Assembly (NCBI GenBank): GCA_044228695.1
Contig: JBGAUK010000028.1
Location: 1 to 36,221, forward strand
From: M0108 sp044228695
GTDB lineage: Bacteria > Pseudomonadota > Gammaproteobacteria > Chromatiales > Chromatiaceae
Direction of reading: 5' to 3'
Length of the DNA: 36,221 bases
In this document: one piece after another, positions 35,153 through 36,221 of the stretch
Numbering within the stretch: position 1 is the first letter of the stretch
How the letters are laid out: each line of letters starts with the position of its first letter
Made by a program: the position numbers and the translations under genes
Notes under the pieces: generated by a model
Databases searched by the model: none
Seen by the model: only the letters and a program-made list of their open reading frames with translations
What the model was told of the DNA's origin: nothing

Positions 35153-36221
35153 ATGAGTGACAAACACGCGGCCCACGCCCCCAAGGTGAAGAAGTCCGTC
35201 GCCCTCTCCGGCACCCCTGCCGGCAATACCGCCATCTGCACCGTCGGACGCACGGGCAACGATCTGCACTATCGCGGCTATGACATCCTGGAATTCGCCG
35301 ACATCGCTGAGTTCGAGGAGATCGCCTATCTGCTGATCCATGGCGAACTGCCCAACGCTCACCAGTTGATGGAATACAAGCGCCTGCTCCAGTCCATGCG
35401 CGATCTCCCCTCGGCGCTGAAGAATGTCCTGGAGCAGCTTCCGGCCTCCGCCCATCCCATGGACGTGCTGCGCACCGGCGCCTCCGTGCTCGGCACCCTG
35501 GAGCCGGAGCGGGAGTCCCAGCCCGTGGCGGCGGCCCGCGGTATCGGGGATCGCCTCATCGCCAGCTTCGGCTCCATGCTGCTCTACTGGTACCACTACA
35601 GCCATCATGGCAAGCGCATCGCCGTCGAGACCGAAGACGAATCCATCGCCGCCCACTTCCTGCACCTGCTCCATGGCCGCGAGCCCACCGCGCTGCAAAC
35701 GCGCGCCATGCACACCTCGCTGAACCTCTATGCCGAGCATGAGTTCAACGCCTCCACCTTCACCGCACGCGTTATCGCGGGTACCGGTTCGGACATCTAC
35801 TCCTGTGTCTCCGGCGCCATCGGCGCCCTGCGCGGGCCCAAGCACGGCGGTGCCAACGAGGTGGCCTGCGATATCCAGAGCCGCTACGACAGCCCCGACC
35901 AGGCCGAGGCCGACATCCGCGCCCGCATGGAGCGCAAGGAGATCGTCATCGGCTTCGGGCACCCCGTCTATACCATCGGCGATCCCCGCAATCAGGTCAT
36001 CAAGCGTGTCGCCAAGGCCCTGGCCGACGACACCACCGATCACCTCATGTATGACATCGCCGAGCGGCTGGAGACCATCATGTGGGACATCAAGAAAATG
36101 TTCCCCAACCTGGACTGGTTCTCGGCGGTGAGCTACCACCTGATGGGCGTTCCCACCCCCATGTTCACGCCCCTCTTCGTCATTGCCCGCACCGCGGGCT
36201 GGACTGCCCACATCATCGAGC
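35153..36221 (+). CDS. prpC: 2-methylcitrate synthase PrpC (3' end missing)
   Basis: 356 codons are present; the gene runs off the window with about 25-30 residues lacking relative to the ~389 of Salmonella PrpC. I chose the ATG at 35153, seven bases after GGAG; an ATG at 35147 is too close. The citrate-synthase catalytic triad is visible: His231 (RGPKHGGANE), His270 (GFGHPVYTIGDPR) and Asp321 (NLDWFSAVSYHLMGVP), each offset by four from the Salmonella numbering. AEHEFNASTFTARV is also typical. It joins propionyl-CoA and oxaloacetate. The dehydratase (prpD or acnD-prpF) is expected just beyond the edge. Confidence 0.96.
   Translation, partial: MSDKHAAHAPKVKKSVALSGTPAGNTAICTVGRTGNDLHYRGYDILEFADIAEFEEIAYLLIHGELPNAHQLMEYKRLLQSMRDLPSALKNVLEQLPASAHPMDVLRTGASVLGTLEPERESQPVAAARGIGDRLIASFGSMLLYWYHYSHHGKRIAVETEDESIAAHFLHLLHGREPTALQTRAMHTSLNLYAEHEFNASTFTARVIAGTGSDIYSCVSGAIGALRGPKHGGANEVACDIQSRYDSPDQAEADIRARMERKEIVIGFGHPVYTIGDPRNQVIKRVAKALADDTTDHLMYDIAERLETIMWDIKKMFPNLDWFSAVSYHLMGVPTPMFTPLFVIARTAGWTAHIIE

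Noticed and set aside
33705..36211. Long minus-strand open frames opposite the gntR, prpB and prpC genes
   Set aside because: All lie antisense to well-recognised genes and show no domain or start signal.

Overview
The window looks like a draft contig from a GC-rich gammaproteobacterial sulfur oxidizer, most likely a purple sulfur bacterium or relative (Chromatiales). The strongest clue is a complete aprBA pair for dissimilatory APS reductase. Supporting clues are a standard gammaproteobacterial housekeeping set (rsmE, murJ, ribF, djlA, rpe-gph-trpE) and a 2-methylcitrate cycle locus. The lineage is inferred from gene content, not from a phylogeny. A run of ten Ns at 10321 shows that the assembly is a draft.

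Layout. 1-7141 is a surface-polysaccharide region. A rightward set holds a GT4-GT2 fusion cut by the window edge and an ABC-2 exporter (wzm/wzt type). A converging leftward set holds a GT2-GT4 fusion, a GT2 glycosyltransferase and an NAD-dependent sugar epimerase/dehydratase. 7356-11168 encodes a giant flavin/iron-sulfur oxidoreductase with the N gap inside it. 11222-12736 is an AT-richer GT-C-like membrane protein, followed by rsmE and a DUF423 protein, all leftward. 14487-17016 is aprBA with a strong terminator. A YkgJ-type cysteine-cluster protein, murJ, a structured intergenic stretch and ribF follow. At about 21.0-21.9 kb lies comF, whose 3' end is tandemly duplicated. Next come a membrane-anchored retropepsin-like protease, leftward znuACB, djlA, a lone Uma2-family protein, rpe-gph-trpE, an MFS transporter, and finally prpE-gntR-prpB-prpC with prpC cut by the window edge.

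Function. AprBA oxidizes sulfite via APS and so supplies electrons. Rpe and Gph fit carbon fixation by the Calvin cycle, as pentose phosphate recycling and phosphoglycolate salvage. The prp genes assimilate or detoxify propionate, and their promoter region carries two matching operator-like palindromes that probably bind the FCD-type GntR regulator encoded in the same operon.

No RNA genes, CRISPR arrays, insertion sequences or phage genes were recognised. I did not find a convincing novel multigene system. The most unusual items are the comF 3' tandem duplication, the paired prp operators, the mirror-image glycosyltransferase fusions, the AT-rich GT-C gene and the structured murJ-ribF intergenic region.
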